From contig VXNG01000124.1 in assembly GCA_009840695.1 (NCBI GenBank), positions 1-22,196 on the forward strand: a stretch of 22,196 nt of DNA, given 5' to 3'. The position numbers were made by a program, and so were the translations under genes. Below the pieces are notes generated by a model. That model searched no databases. It was not told the DNA's origin and worked only from the letters and a program-made list of their open reading frames with translations. Shown piece by piece: positions 1-8,237 of this stretch (position 1 is its first letter; each line of letters opens with the position of its first letter). The DNA comes from Acidimicrobiaceae bacterium. Lineage in GTDB: Bacteria; Actinomycetota; Acidimicrobiia; Acidimicrobiales; Aldehydirespiratoraceae.

Positions 1-1
1 G

Positions 2-91
2 GAGCGCCACGAGGGCGCGGTCAATGTCATAGCCGAGCACCTGGCTTACCTGTCGCTGCCGGCCACCCTCCCCAGCCGCGACTTCCGCTAG
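2..91 (+). CDS. dnaE2: Error-prone DNA polymerase DnaE2, C-terminal end (partial)
   Basis: Only the last 29 codons lie in the window; the gene enters from the left edge and stops at TAG 89-91. The visible tail contains EGAVNVIAEHL followed by a stop-proximal SRDFR. This resembles the end of actinobacterial DnaE2 proteins, where an OB-fold segment of the form EGVVNVVAERL is followed by a terminal SRDFR. DnaE2 is an alternative C-family polymerase for mutagenic translesion synthesis, usually working with ImuA'/ImuB and induced by DNA damage. The match rests on a short tail recalled from the family, so another DnaE-like paralog is possible. The next gene is convergent. Confidence 0.68.
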   Translation, partial: ERHEGAVNVIAEHLAYLSLPATLPSRDFR

Positions 92-93
92 CG

Positions 94-123
94 GCGGTCC
101 CGATCTGGGTTATTGCGGACCGC
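94..123. terminator. Inverted repeat between convergent genes, possible bidirectional terminator
   Basis: A perfect 7-base inverted repeat, GCGGTCC (94-100) and GGACCGC (117-123), encloses a 16-base loop. It sits in the 40-base gap between the converging dnaE2 tail and the amidohydrolase, where a shared terminator would be expected. There is no clear T-run on either side and the loop is long, so this is a weak call based on position and symmetry. Confidence 0.33.
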
Positions 124-131
124 ATCTGCCT

Positions 132-1577
132 TCAGTCGCTTGGGGAGGCGAATAGCGGGCGGTAGCGGCGCGGTGTGACGGCAGCGGCCAAGGACGGTGC
201 GGCCTCCTCGGCCTCCGCGAATAGGCGCTCCGTGTCGATGGTGGTATGGACGCCGGCATCGAGCAGCAGTCGACCCGACACCATCACGTCCCGCACGTCG
301 GCCCGCGTTCCATAGCGAATCAACTCCGTGACCGGGTCGTGGACGGGCGTCAGGTGGGCCGAATCTCCGTCGACCACCACCAGATCTGCTTGCTTGCCAG
401 CTGCTATCGAGCCGATGCCGCCGTGCCAACGCAGCGCACGAGCCGCCTCGGCGGTGGCCATGTCAAGGATGTCCCCAGCCCGTAGGTGCTCGGGGTCGTA
501 GTCGGGGATGGCGCCCATGGTCGAGTGAATGAGCCATGCAGCTCTCATCACTTCCCACATGTCGTTGATGGCGTTGTCGCAACCGAGGCCGACCGCTATG
601 CCGCGCTCACGGAGGCGCTGCACTCTGGGGACACCGTTGAGAATGTTCTGGCACTCCACCGGCGAGTGTGCCACCGACGCGCCGGCCTCGGCCAGCAGCC
701 CCGCCTCCCGGTCGGTGACCAGGATTGCGTGGATGGCCAGCAACCGCTCCGACAGCACGCCCCAATGGGCCAACTGCTCCACCGGGCGGCGCCCGTACAC
801 GGCCAGCGAGAACTCCACCTCCTCGCGATCACGGCAAACATGAATCTGGAACGAAGCGCCGCGATCGGCGGCCAGTGCAGCGGCAGCCTGTATGTAGTCG
901 GCCGAGAACCCTGTGATGTGGGAGGCGAGTACCGCGCCCCGGAGCAACTGGTCACCGGCGGGCGGATGACGGTCGAGGAACTGAGAGGTCCGATCCAGAT
1001 CGCTCGCGGCTTCACCAGGGCGCGGCGAGGCCCATGAGCGGCCGGTGATCTGGCTGTATGCACCGGCATGGTGGGAGTCCTGGTCGGCCGCCCCCCTGGC
1101 CATCACGACCCGCATGCCGGTCTCTTCGACTGCGGCCACGATGGCGTCCTCGTGCGCCGGGGTGGCTGTCGTCTCGGAGACGGTCGTCACACCCGAGCGG
1201 AGCAGTTGAGCCATGCACAGCCGAGCAGACACGCCCACCTGGTCCAGAGTCATGGCGTCCTCGGCCGGCAGGTAGAGGCGGTAGATCATCGGCAACTCAT
1301 GCGCAATCAGCGAACGCACGAGTGCCTGGGCCAGATGGCTGTGGCAGTCGATGAGACCGGGGAGAATGAAGGCGCGGCGGCCGCCAAGCCGCCGGTCGGG
1401 AGCGAACCTGCTCTCCAGGTCCTTCCGCTCTCCGACGGCCACGATCTGTGATCCGCGTACCGCCACCGCGCCGTCGTGAAGGACTCTCCGCTGGTCGTCG
1501 CAGGTGATTGCCGTTCCCGACACCAGGTAATCGACGGACTCGGAACGACGGGACTCGGAGCGACTTGGCTCGGGCAT
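132..1577 (-). CDS. Amidohydrolase, MTA/SAH deaminase - chlorohydrolase type
   Basis: A 481-residue cytosolic metal-dependent hydrolase of the amidohydrolase superfamily, in the branch holding methylthioadenosine/S-adenosylhomocysteine deaminases and AtzA/TrzN-type chlorohydrolases. These remove amino groups or halides from purine- or triazine-like rings. An N-terminal composite beta-sandwich leads to PGLIDCHSH (metal ligands H79 and H81); a third histidine is in QIHV (H246), then LLAIHA (H283), SVAHSPVECQN (H304) and GLGCDN (D334). The C-terminal GSIAAGKQADLVVVD segment is the usual closing sandwich. The family normally has H-x-x-E after the third histidine, where the glutamate helps catalysis; here it reads HVCR, with R249 in that place. 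I chose ATG 1577; TTG 1583 is an alternative. It is divergent from the MBL-fold gene. The substrate is unknown. Confidence 0.82.
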   Translation of the reverse strand: MPEPSRSESRRSESVDYLVSGTAITCDDQRRVLHDGAVAVRGSQIVAVGERKDLESRFAPDRRLGGRRAFILPGLIDCHSHLAQALVRSLIAHELPMIYRLYLPAEDAMTLDQVGVSARLCMAQLLRSGVTTVSETTATPAHEDAIVAAVEETGMRVVMARGAADQDSHHAGAYSQITGRSWASPRPGEAASDLDRTSQFLDRHPPAGDQLLRGAVLASHITGFSADYIQAAAALAADRGASFQIHVCRDREEVEFSLAVYGRRPVEQLAHWGVLSERLLAIHAILVTDREAGLLAEAGASVAHSPVECQNILNGVPRVQRLRERGIAVGLGCDNAINDMWEVMRAAWLIHSTMGAIPDYDPEHLRAGDILDMATAEAARALRWHGGIGSIAAGKQADLVVVDGDSAHLTPVHDPVTELIRYGTRADVRDVMVSGRLLLDAGVHTTIDTERLFAEAEEAAPSLAAAVTPRRYRPLFASPSD

Positions 1578-1690
1578 CCTCAACAGGATGCCACCGGCTG
1601 GCTCTTCTGTCGCTGGCGAGGTCCCGAAGACGACGGCTCCCCGGCCGCCTTGCGCTGGCGGTTCGCGTTGGCTGGTGCGAAGATTCGGGC

Positions 1691-2623
1691 ATGGCGGGCG
1701 TGCGCCGGGTGGTGCCGATGGTCTTCGGATGGGAGCACTTGGCCCTTCGCTACTCGAGGCCGCTCGTCGAGCAGCCCATGGCTGACGAACTGATGCGCGA
1801 ACCCGTCCCCGGGCTGCTTCTGGAAGCCGACGGCGGATGGATCCTGGTCGACAGCGGGCTCAACGCGCCCCTGGTGCGCGACCCGGCCCATTACAGCCGC
1901 TTCTGGGGCAACGAGCACATCGACGTGGAGTTGCCTGGCCCAGTAGACGCTGACCCCCTCGAAGGGGCGTTCGAGCTAGCCGGCGTCGACCCTCGAGATG
2001 TGGTCGCACTGTGCATCAGCCACTTCCACAACGACCACGTTGGAGGGCTGCGTCACTTCACCGGCCGGGTTCCGGTCTACGTTCAACGGACCGAATACGA
2101 CTGGGCCACCGCAGATGCGGTGAGGGCTGAGACCGAGGCGATGTTTCGCATCGACTGGGACGACCCGCACGTCGACTGGAGGTTCCTCGACGGTGACACG
2201 GCCATCGCGCCTGGTGTGGAGGCCATCCTGACCGCGGGCCACACGCCGGGGCATCAGAGCTTCGTAGTCGACTTGGACGAGACCGTCGTCAGCGACCATG
2301 AGTTCCCCGGTTACGTGTTCGCCTGCGACGCGGCTGACCTCCAGGTCAACATCGATGACGAGGATCCAGTCACCGCGCCGGCCGGATGGGACCACACCGT
2401 CACGGTCGAAGCGATAAGGAAGATGAAGGCGATCGCGGCCCAGCGCGGCTACCGAGTGCTTCCCGGCCACGACCCGGAAGTCTGGCCCGCCTTCGCGGCT
2501 GAACGGGGCGTCGAGATCTTCGAGTCGGGAATCGTCTATGACGGTGTGGACATGCCTTGGTGGCGCGAGACAGTGCCGGGCCCCACCACCATTCAGGCGG
2601 GCACGGCCCGGACGGCCACCTGA
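1691..2623 (+). CDS. Metallo-beta-lactamase-fold hydrolase, AHL-lactonase-like
   Basis: A 310-residue protein with the dinuclear-zinc motif HFHNDH (residues 111-116), a further histidine in TAGHTPGH (H184), an aspartate in FACDAADL (D213) and a late histidine in LPGHD (H260). This order, HxHxDH-H-D-H, is that of MBL-fold lactonases such as AiiA-type N-acyl homoserine lactonases. The opening RRVVPMVFGWEH and REPVPGLLLE segments also recall that group. It may hydrolyse a lactone or another ester; quorum quenching is not proven by sequence. Upstream in-frame codons to 1508 encode arginine-rich sequence lying antisense to the neighbouring gene, so ATG 1691 is preferred. Its 3' end overlaps the end of the convergent ABC ATPase gene by 31 bases. 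Confidence 0.8.
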   Translation: MAGVRRVVPMVFGWEHLALRYSRPLVEQPMADELMREPVPGLLLEADGGWILVDSGLNAPLVRDPAHYSRFWGNEHIDVELPGPVDADPLEGAFELAGVDPRDVVALCISHFHNDHVGGLRHFTGRVPVYVQRTEYDWATADAVRAETEAMFRIDWDDPHVDWRFLDGDTAIAPGVEAILTAGHTPGHQSFVVDLDETVVSDHEFPGYVFACDAADLQVNIDDEDPVTAPAGWDHTVTVEAIRKMKAIAAQRGYRVLPGHDPEVWPAFAAERGVEIFESGIVYDGVDMPWWRETVPGPTTIQAGTARTAT

Positions 2624-4599
2624 CAAGCCGCCTGTCTGCGAGGGTCGTCGCCAAACACTTCCAAGATCTGCGGTCGCTCCCGGCAACTGGGCTCCACGTC
2701 TGGGCAGCGGCCCGCGAACGCGCACCCGACGGTATCGCCCACGGCGCTGGGCGGTTCGCCCTGCAAGGTCGGTGCCAGCCGGCCCGGTTCCCGGGTCGGG
2801 CTCGCGGCTCGCAAGCCCCGCGTGTAGGGGTGTCTGGGATCGTGGAACAGCATCGAGGCGGGCGCCGCCTCAACGACCCGGCCGAGGTACATGACGAGCA
2901 CCTCGTCGGCCACATGGCGGGCTGCCGCCAAGTCATGGGTGACCATCAGGATGGCCACCCTCAGCTCGTCGCGGATCTCAGCCAGCATCTCCAGGATGCG
3001 CAGCGACAGCGACGCGTCGAGCGCGCTGACTGGCTCGTCGCACACGAGCAGCCGCGGTGACGAGGCCAGTGCCCGAGCGATCGCAGCGCGCTGTCGCTGT
3101 CCTCCGGAGAGCTGCCGGGGCAGAGACCCGGCCGCCCTCCGGTCGAGACCCACCCGTTCGAGCAGTTCCACCGAGGCCTTGCGGCGAGCCCGACGGGAGC
3201 CCTCGCCGCGTAAGCGTTCAGCCACCTGGGTACCGATGCTCAGCCAGGGGGTGAGCGACGACCCGGCGTCCTGGAAGATCAACTGCGGTTGCAGACCCTC
3301 CGCCCAGTGCACCGAGCCGCGGTCGGGCTCGAGCAGGCCACAGGCCATCCGCAACAGCGTCGTCTTGCCGCAGCCGCTCTCGCCCACGATGGCCAGAGAT
3401 CCTCCCTCGGGCACGCTCAGGCTCACTCCGGCCACGGCATGCAGCCGGTCCCGGCGCGAGCCGGGCACCCGGAAGGACTTGTGCACGTCGTCGACCGTCA
3501 GGACCGGCTCCGTTCCCACTGCGGCCTGCATGGTGACTGGTCTCGCGGCAGTCGTGGCGTGCGCCTGGCCGCCGCCAGGGGATGCAGCCAGGGGATGGAC
3601 GCAGGCGAACAGCCGCCCGGACTCATCCGAGCGCAGCGCGGGGAGCGAGTCGCGGCAGCCGTTGGTGGCGTGCTCACAGCGGGGAGCGAAGGCGCACCCC
3701 TCCGGGAGCCGCAGAGGGTCGGGGGGCGCGCCCAAGATGGGCAGTGGCACGGAGTCCTCGTCGAGTTCTAGCCGGGCGTGCAGCAGCCCGGCGGTGTAGG
3801 GATGGCGGGGGTCGGCGAGGATGTCGCCTGCTGATCCAACCTCGCACAGGCGCCCCGCGTAGAGCACCGCGATGCGGTCGGCGATGGAGGCGGCCACACC
3901 GAGATCGTGGGTGACCAGCAGCAGCCCGCAGCCGTGGTCTCGCCTTAGCCGATCGAACAGCAATAGGACCTGCGCTTGCACACTCACGTCGAGTGCGGTG
4001 GTGGGCTCGTCGGCCACGATGAGCACCGGCGAGCCGTCTTCGTTGAAGACTGCGTCGACCCCCGGGCCGGGGAGCTTGCCGTCGGCGCCCAGCGCCATGG
4101 CCAGCATCACCCGCTGGCGAAGGCCACCAGACAGCTCGTGGGGCCATTGCCGGGTCCGCTGCTGCGGCTCCGGGACCCCGGCCTGGCTGAGGTTCCGGCG
4201 GGCTCGCGTCGCGCTCACCCCCCGTTCGGTCAGCTGGGTGCCTATGCGCATGGTGGGGTCGAGCGAGGTGAGCGGATCCTGGAACACCGCGCCCAGCAGG
4301 CGCCTGCGCACGGACCGTCGCTGCGCGCTTGAGCCCGCCAGCATGTCGACGCCGGCGACGGTGACCGAGCCGCTGATGGTGGTGCGACGCGACTGGGGAG
4401 GCAGACCCAGCAGGCAGGAGGACAGGACGCTCTTGCCCGATCCCGACTCGCCGACAAGGGCCAGCACCTCACCCGGCCGCAGATCGAGGCTCACACCTCG
4501 CAGGGCATGGACCCGTCCGTGGGCGGTGTCGAAGCTCACGTCCAGGTCGCGTACCTCCGCGATGCGCTCGGTCGGTCGGGACTTCAAGTCGGTGGTCAT
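2593..4599 (-). CDS. Fused double-ATPase of a peptide/nickel-type ABC importer (OppD-OppF fusion)
   Basis: A 668-residue cytosolic protein with two complete ABC nucleotide-binding domains. Domain 1 has Walker A GESGSGKS (50-57), signature LSGGLRQR (156-163), Walker B ending in DEPT with D-loop ALD (about 192-204) and switch H231. Domain 2 has GESGCGKT (406-413), LSGGQRQR (497-504), LLVCDEP and switch H555. Each half ends in the OppD/F-type C-terminal segment with GCAFxxRC and further cysteines (C302/308/315/333 and C626/632/639/659), which in DppD relatives can bind an iron-sulfur cluster. A roughly 17-residue insertion (about 174-190, GKLPGPG...EDGS) separates signature and Walker B in domain 1 only. 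ATG 4599 is favoured because it forms an ATGA overlap with the permease stop. It would energise the OppB/OppC-like permeases. Confidence 0.93.
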   Translation of the reverse strand: MTTDLKSRPTERIAEVRDLDVSFDTAHGRVHALRGVSLDLRPGEVLALVGESGSGKSVLSSCLLGLPPQSRRTTISGSVTVAGVDMLAGSSAQRRSVRRRLLGAVFQDPLTSLDPTMRIGTQLTERGVSATRARRNLSQAGVPEPQQRTRQWPHELSGGLRQRVMLAMALGADGKLPGPGVDAVFNEDGSPVLIVADEPTTALDVSVQAQVLLLFDRLRRDHGCGLLLVTHDLGVAASIADRIAVLYAGRLCEVGSAGDILADPRHPYTAGLLHARLELDEDSVPLPILGAPPDPLRLPEGCAFAPRCEHATNGCRDSLPALRSDESGRLFACVHPLAASPGGGQAHATTAARPVTMQAAVGTEPVLTVDDVHKSFRVPGSRRDRLHAVAGVSLSVPEGGSLAIVGESGCGKTTLLRMACGLLEPDRGSVHWAEGLQPQLIFQDAGSSLTPWLSIGTQVAERLRGEGSRRARRKASVELLERVGLDRRAAGSLPRQLSGGQRQRAAIARALASSPRLLVCDEPVSALDASLSLRILEMLAEIRDELRVAILMVTHDLAAARHVADEVLVMYLGRVVEAAPASMLFHDPRHPYTRGLRAASPTREPGRLAPTLQGEPPSAVGDTVGCAFAGRCPDVEPSCRERPQILEVFGDDPRRQAACQVAVRAVPA

Positions 4600-5594
4600 T
4601 TCTGTGACCGGAGCCGGGGATCGGCGGCCAATTGCAACAGGTCGACGATGGTGTTGATCACCACGTAGGACGCCCCGAGCACCATCACCACGCCGAGGAT
4701 GGCAGGAAAGTCGGCCCGGTCGATGGACTGGTCGAGGTACTGGCCCAGGCCCGGCCATGAGAACACGACCTCAACGACGATCACTCCCGCGAGCAGCAGC
4801 CCGATCTGGAGACCGGTCATGGACAGGGTCGGACCCAGGGCGTTGCGCAGTCCATGGCGTACCAGCACTGCCCGTTCGGTGAGCCCCTTGACCCTGGCCG
4901 TACGCACCTGGTCATCCCGCAGGATGTCCCGCAGCGAGCCCCGAAGTGTGCGGCCGATGGCCACCGAGGGGCCCAGAGCCAGCACCGTGGCAGGCATCAG
5001 CAGATGCCGGGCCGCGTCCCAAACGCCGGCCAGCTCGAAGCGCAGCAGCCGACCGAAGAACAAGAACCCGGTGCTGGTGGCCTCCAGCGTGTTGGATGTG
5101 CGGCCCCCAGGCGGGAGCCACCCTAATCGGCGGTACAGCAACAGGATGCCGAGCAGCCCGACAAAGAATGTGGGCGCAGAGGACCACATCACCGACACCA
5201 GCCTCACCGCGCCGGTACCGACTCCGCGGCGCGTGCCGACCAGGCCCAGCGTCACGCCGAGAACTCCTGCGATCGCCAACGAGGCAGCCGCCAACTCGAA
5301 GGTGGCGGGAATGAAGTCGGCCAGATCGGTGGTCACCGGCCGGCGGGTCCTCAGCGAGGTCCCCAGATCCAACTCGACCAGGCGGCCGAGGAAGTTGACG
5401 TACTGCACGGCCAGCGGCTTGTCGTAGCCGAGTTCCTGACGCTTGGCCTCGAGTTGCTCCGCGGTGGCGTTGCGGCCGAAGTAGGACCTCACAGGATCGG
5501 CGGGCAGCACGTTCTGGATCAGGAATATGGCCAGAGTCAGCAGCATCAGCACACCGAACATGGACACGATGCGGGTGATGACGATTCGGCGCAC
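4596..5594 (-). CDS. Peptide-type ABC importer permease, OppB/DppB family
   Basis: A 332-residue inner-membrane permease. TM1 spans about residues 8-28, followed by the OppB-type periplasmic loop (VLPADPVRSYFG and LGYDKPLAVQY, then LDLGTSLRTRRPV). Further hydrophobic segments lie near 100-119, 133-153, 262-279 and 296-318. The cytoplasmic coupling (EAA) loop, about 231-255 with RTARVKGLTE and HGLRNALGP, docks onto the ATPase. FSWPGLGQ near 278-285 is a family hallmark. It starts with GTG immediately after the OppC-like stop (no spacer) and its own stop overlaps the ATPase start by 4 bases, so the three genes are translationally coupled. Family membership is clear; the cargo (peptides, nickel or another small organic compound) is not. 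Confidence 0.93.
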   Translation of the reverse strand: MRRIVITRIVSMFGVLMLLTLAIFLIQNVLPADPVRSYFGRNATAEQLEAKRQELGYDKPLAVQYVNFLGRLVELDLGTSLRTRRPVTTDLADFIPATFELAAASLAIAGVLGVTLGLVGTRRGVGTGAVRLVSVMWSSAPTFFVGLLGILLLYRRLGWLPPGGRTSNTLEATSTGFLFFGRLLRFELAGVWDAARHLLMPATVLALGPSVAIGRTLRGSLRDILRDDQVRTARVKGLTERAVLVRHGLRNALGPTLSMTGLQIGLLLAGVIVVEVVFSWPGLGQYLDQSIDRADFPAILGVVMVLGASYVVINTIVDLLQLAADPRLRSQK

Positions 5595-6470
5595 TCAGTC
5601 CTCCAGCAGATCCCGGGTGGCGTCTCCCGCGAAGTTGGCCACCACCCCCAGAGCGAACAACGCGGTGCCCGGAGCCAGCGCGATCCAGGGCGCGTTGAAC
5701 AGATAGGTCAGGCCCCGCGCTGTCATGGCTCCCAACTCGGCGGCGGGAGCCGGAGACCCCAACCCCAGGAACGACAGTCCCGCCAGCACCAGGATCACTG
5801 CGCCCACATCCAACGACGCGGCCACGATGACCGGTCCGAACGTGCCGGGCAGCACGTGAACGACCGCGGTCCTTACCCGTCCCACCCCGCCCATGCGGGC
5901 CGCCTCGACGTGGGGGCGCCGCGACAGGGCGAACACCTGGCCTCGCACAATCCGGGCGTACCACGGCCACCATGTGGCCGCCACCGCCAGCAGAGTGTTG
6001 CGCAGACCGGACCCGGTGGCCGCAACCACAGCCAGGGCGACCAGCGGGCCAGGCAGGGCCAGGACCGCGTCGGTGAGCCTCATCAGGACGGTGTCGACCC
6101 AGCCCCCCGCGAAACCCGCCACCAACCCGATGGTTCCTCCGATGAGGGCGCCGATGGCAATGACCAGCATGGCCGAGAACCAGCTGGTCCTCATGCCGAA
6201 CACGGTGCGGGCCCACACGTCGCGGCCCTGGTCGTCGGTACCGAGCAATTGATCGTCCAGAACGCCCCTGAACGGCTCGTCCACGATCTCCAGCTCGCCC
6301 GCCCCCACCAGCCACGGAGCGAGAACTAGGGCCACGGTCACAGCAGCGAAGGCCACCAGAGCGACGCGCTCGGGCCACCCGATCGTGCTCAAGCGGCTGG
6401 CGCGCTCCGCGACCCGGCCCCGAGGGGCGGCCTCGTCGGGCGCGAGGCCGCCCACCTGGGTGTCGGTCAT
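5595..6470 (-). CDS. Peptide-type ABC importer permease, OppC/DppC family
   Basis: A 291-residue inner-membrane permease. A hydrophilic N-terminus of about 33 residues precedes TM1 (about 35-54). The OppC hallmark LLGTDDQGRDVWARTVFG (about 75-92) follows, then hydrophobic segments at 100-121 and 137-151 and further C-terminal ones. The EAA coupling loop lies about 170-205 (YARIVRGQV...HVEAARMGG). It would pair with the OppB-like protein to form the channel. It follows the binding-protein gene after a 13-base gap with only a weak ribosome binding site, and abuts the OppB-like gene directly (TGA then GTG). Nothing looks broken. Confidence 0.92.
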   Translation of the reverse strand: MTDTQVGGLAPDEAAPRGRVAERASRLSTIGWPERVALVAFAAVTVALVLAPWLVGAGELEIVDEPFRGVLDDQLLGTDDQGRDVWARTVFGMRTSWFSAMLVIAIGALIGGTIGLVAGFAGGWVDTVLMRLTDAVLALPGPLVALAVVAATGSGLRNTLLAVAATWWPWYARIVRGQVFALSRRPHVEAARMGGVGRVRTAVVHVLPGTFGPVIVAASLDVGAVILVLAGLSFLGLGSPAPAAELGAMTARGLTYLFNAPWIALAPGTALFALGVVANFAGDATRDLLED

Positions 6471-6483
6471 GCGGCCATGGGGC

Positions 6484-8142
6484 TCAGCCCGGCCTGAGAG
6501 CGGCCAGATCTAGTGTCAGCGGGGTGGCCAGCCAGTGGGCGAAGCCGGTGATCCCTTCGCGGGCGATGAACACGTCCTGGGGGTCGGAGAGGGTGATGTA
6601 GTGCGCGGTGTCGGTGATCTCGGCCGCGGAGAAGTCGTAGGCCTCGTCCTGGGTGGCCTGGTCGACCGCGCCCAGCCCGGTGTTCATGGCGTCGTCCGAG
6701 GCTGCGGAGCCAGCCACGAAGTAGTTCAGGAACCCACCGAAGAAGCTCTCCCAGTCGTAGTACCAGAACAGTCGGGACCAGGTGTCGGGATGGGTCGAGT
6801 CGGGGAAGGACACCTCGTAGTACATGTTGGGAGCCTCGGTAACGTTGCCCTGCCAGCTTCCCAGATCGGCGTCCGGAGTGGGGACCAGCACCACATCGAG
6901 ACCGGCCGCGGCCCACTGGGCCTGCAGTGCCTCGGCCACCTGCGAGTCGGCGGCCCGGTCGGCGGGATAGGCCAGCGTCACTGACTTGCCGTCCGAGATC
7001 GCCTCCAGGAGCGACGGGTCGTGCTCCCAGCCGTCAAGGCCGAGACTCTCGTCGATGGACGTCACCGGATAGAGCTGGGTGGACTCCTCCGCGTACTCGC
7101 CCCAGATCTGCTCGACCAGGCGGGAACGGTCGATGGCGGCCCTCAACGCGATGCGGAAGTCGGGGTCGTCGGTGGGTGGCACATGGGGGTTCACGTGTAT
7201 CCAGGCCTTCTGCAGCATCGGGAAGCCGACCACCTGGAAGCCGTCGCGTTTCTCGAAGGTGCGCACCGTGGCGATGGGCTGGCCGGTAATGATGTCGAGG
7301 TCGCCGCCCTCGAGTTGCAGCACCTGGGTCACCGCGTCGGGGATGATCCTGATCTCGACCCGCTCGTAGAACGGCTTCTCACCCCAGTAGTTCTCGTTGC
7401 GGGCCAGCACGTATCGCTGCCCCAGCGTGAACTCGTCGATCACGTACGGGCCGGACCCAGCGGAGTTGGTCTTCATCCACTCCACGGCCCAGTCACCGTC
7501 CACCTCGTTGGCGGCGACCAGCGCCGGGTTGATGGCCTTGGGACTGAAGGGGCTGGCCAGATAGGTCAGGAAGGCCGACTCCGGGTAGGCCATGTGAATT
7601 ATGAAGGTGCGCGGATCGGGCGTCTCGTACCGGTCCACCGGGAGGAGCATGTAGCCGGACGGTGCGGCTACCGCTTCAGCGAATCTGCGCTCGAAGCCGA
7701 ACTTGAGCGTCTCGGCGTCGAGGGGGCTGCCGTCCGCGAAGGTGAGCCCCTCGCGCAGCGTGAACGTGTACGTCATGCCGTCCTCGGCTACCTCCCAGCT
7801 CTCGGCCAGCAATCCCACAATCTCGTTGGTGTTGTCGCTGGAGTAGCGCAGCAGGCCCTCGTACAGGGCTTCGGTGACCTGGTTGCCGTGGAGCTGGTAG
7901 TTGGTGTCGGGGTCGGGCGGATCCATGTCGGTCGGGAAGGCCAACCGCAGCGTCGTGCTGACCTCCTCGGCGGGTTCGGCCGGCTCGGGCTCGGGAGCCG
8001 CAGTCGCCTCGGGTTCGGGAGCCGCAGTCGCCTCGGGCTCGGCCGGGGCTGCCGGTTCGGGGCCGGCAGAGTCGTCGTCTCCACAGGCTGCGGCCAGTAG
8101 GGCGAGTGCGAGCATGACTGATGCAATGACACGGGAACGCAT
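6484..8142 (-). CDS. ABC importer substrate-binding lipoprotein (SBP family 5, OppA/DppA-like)
   Basis: A 552-residue extracytoplasmic binding protein. A short positive N-terminus, a hydrophobic stretch (5-19) and AAAC with C20 form a lipoprotein signal, so it is probably lipid-anchored outside the membrane. Residues about 28-60 are an acidic Pro/Ala/Glu linker built on repeated EPEATAAP. The mature domain shows family 5 hallmarks: EALYEGLLRY, GLLAESWEVAEDGMTYTFTLREG and FADGSPLDAETLKFGFER. It should capture the ligand and deliver it to the permeases encoded just downstream. GGAGGA at 8150-8155, seven bases before ATG 8142, is the clearest ribosome binding site in the window, which fits the need for excess binding protein. 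Ligand identity cannot be read from the sequence. Confidence 0.93.
   Translation of the reverse strand: MRSRVIASVMLALALLAAACGDDDSAGPEPAAPAEPEATAAPEPEATAAPEPEPAEPAEEVSTTLRLAFPTDMDPPDPDTNYQLHGNQVTEALYEGLLRYSSDNTNEIVGLLAESWEVAEDGMTYTFTLREGLTFADGSPLDAETLKFGFERRFAEAVAAPSGYMLLPVDRYETPDPRTFIIHMAYPESAFLTYLASPFSPKAINPALVAANEVDGDWAVEWMKTNSAGSGPYVIDEFTLGQRYVLARNENYWGEKPFYERVEIRIIPDAVTQVLQLEGGDLDIITGQPIATVRTFEKRDGFQVVGFPMLQKAWIHVNPHVPPTDDPDFRIALRAAIDRSRLVEQIWGEYAEESTQLYPVTSIDESLGLDGWEHDPSLLEAISDGKSVTLAYPADRAADSQVAEALQAQWAAAGLDVVLVPTPDADLGSWQGNVTEAPNMYYEVSFPDSTHPDTWSRLFWYYDWESFFGGFLNYFVAGSAASDDAMNTGLGAVDQATQDEAYDFSAAEITDTAHYITLSDPQDVFIAREGITGFAHWLATPLTLDLAALRPG
7991..8038 (-). repeat. 24-base tandem duplication in the lipoprotein linker
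   Basis: Two adjacent 24-base units (7991-8014 and 8015-8038) differ only at the final base and encode the repeated linker EPEATAAP. They lie just after the lipoprotein signal, in a segment that can change length without harming the fold. It is probably a replication-slippage product. Confidence 0.8.
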
Positions 8143-8149
8143 CTTGGAG

Positions 8150-8155
8150 TCCTCC
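8150..8155 (-). promoter_or_regulatory. Strong ribosome binding site for the binding lipoprotein
   Basis: On the minus strand this reads GGAGGA, seven bases before ATG 8142. It supports that start and is markedly stronger than the sites of the coupled permease and ATPase genes, suggesting higher translation of the binding protein. Confidence 0.75.
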
Positions 8156-8160
8156 CTCTC

Positions 8161-8210
8161 GGCGCCGCACCACGCAGGGGATTCGGCGGTTCCGCCCCCC
8201 AGACGGCGCC
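8161..8210 (-). other. Stem-loop-prone spacer between M20 gene and binding-protein gene
   Basis: The 95-base gap between the M20 gene and the lipoprotein gene contains GGCGCC at both 8161-8166 and 8205-8210, able to pair, with an inner GGCGG/CCGCC hairpin at 8185-8196. Such structures between operon genes can act as mRNA processing or stabilising elements that raise binding-protein output. No T-run follows, so it is not a convincing terminator. Function is inferred. Confidence 0.3.
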
Positions 8211-8237
8211 TGTCCGGGCCAACTTAGTGCCCGGCGG

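Noticed and set aside
4600..4758. 53-residue upstream extension of the double ATPase
   Set aside because: It overlaps the OppB-like gene in another frame; ATG 4599 gives the ATGA overlap and a normal domain start.
4912..6378. 488-codon minus-strand frame across both permease genes
   Set aside because: It crosses two well-supported permease genes in another frame and gives an Arg/Gly-rich sequence with no recognisable domain.
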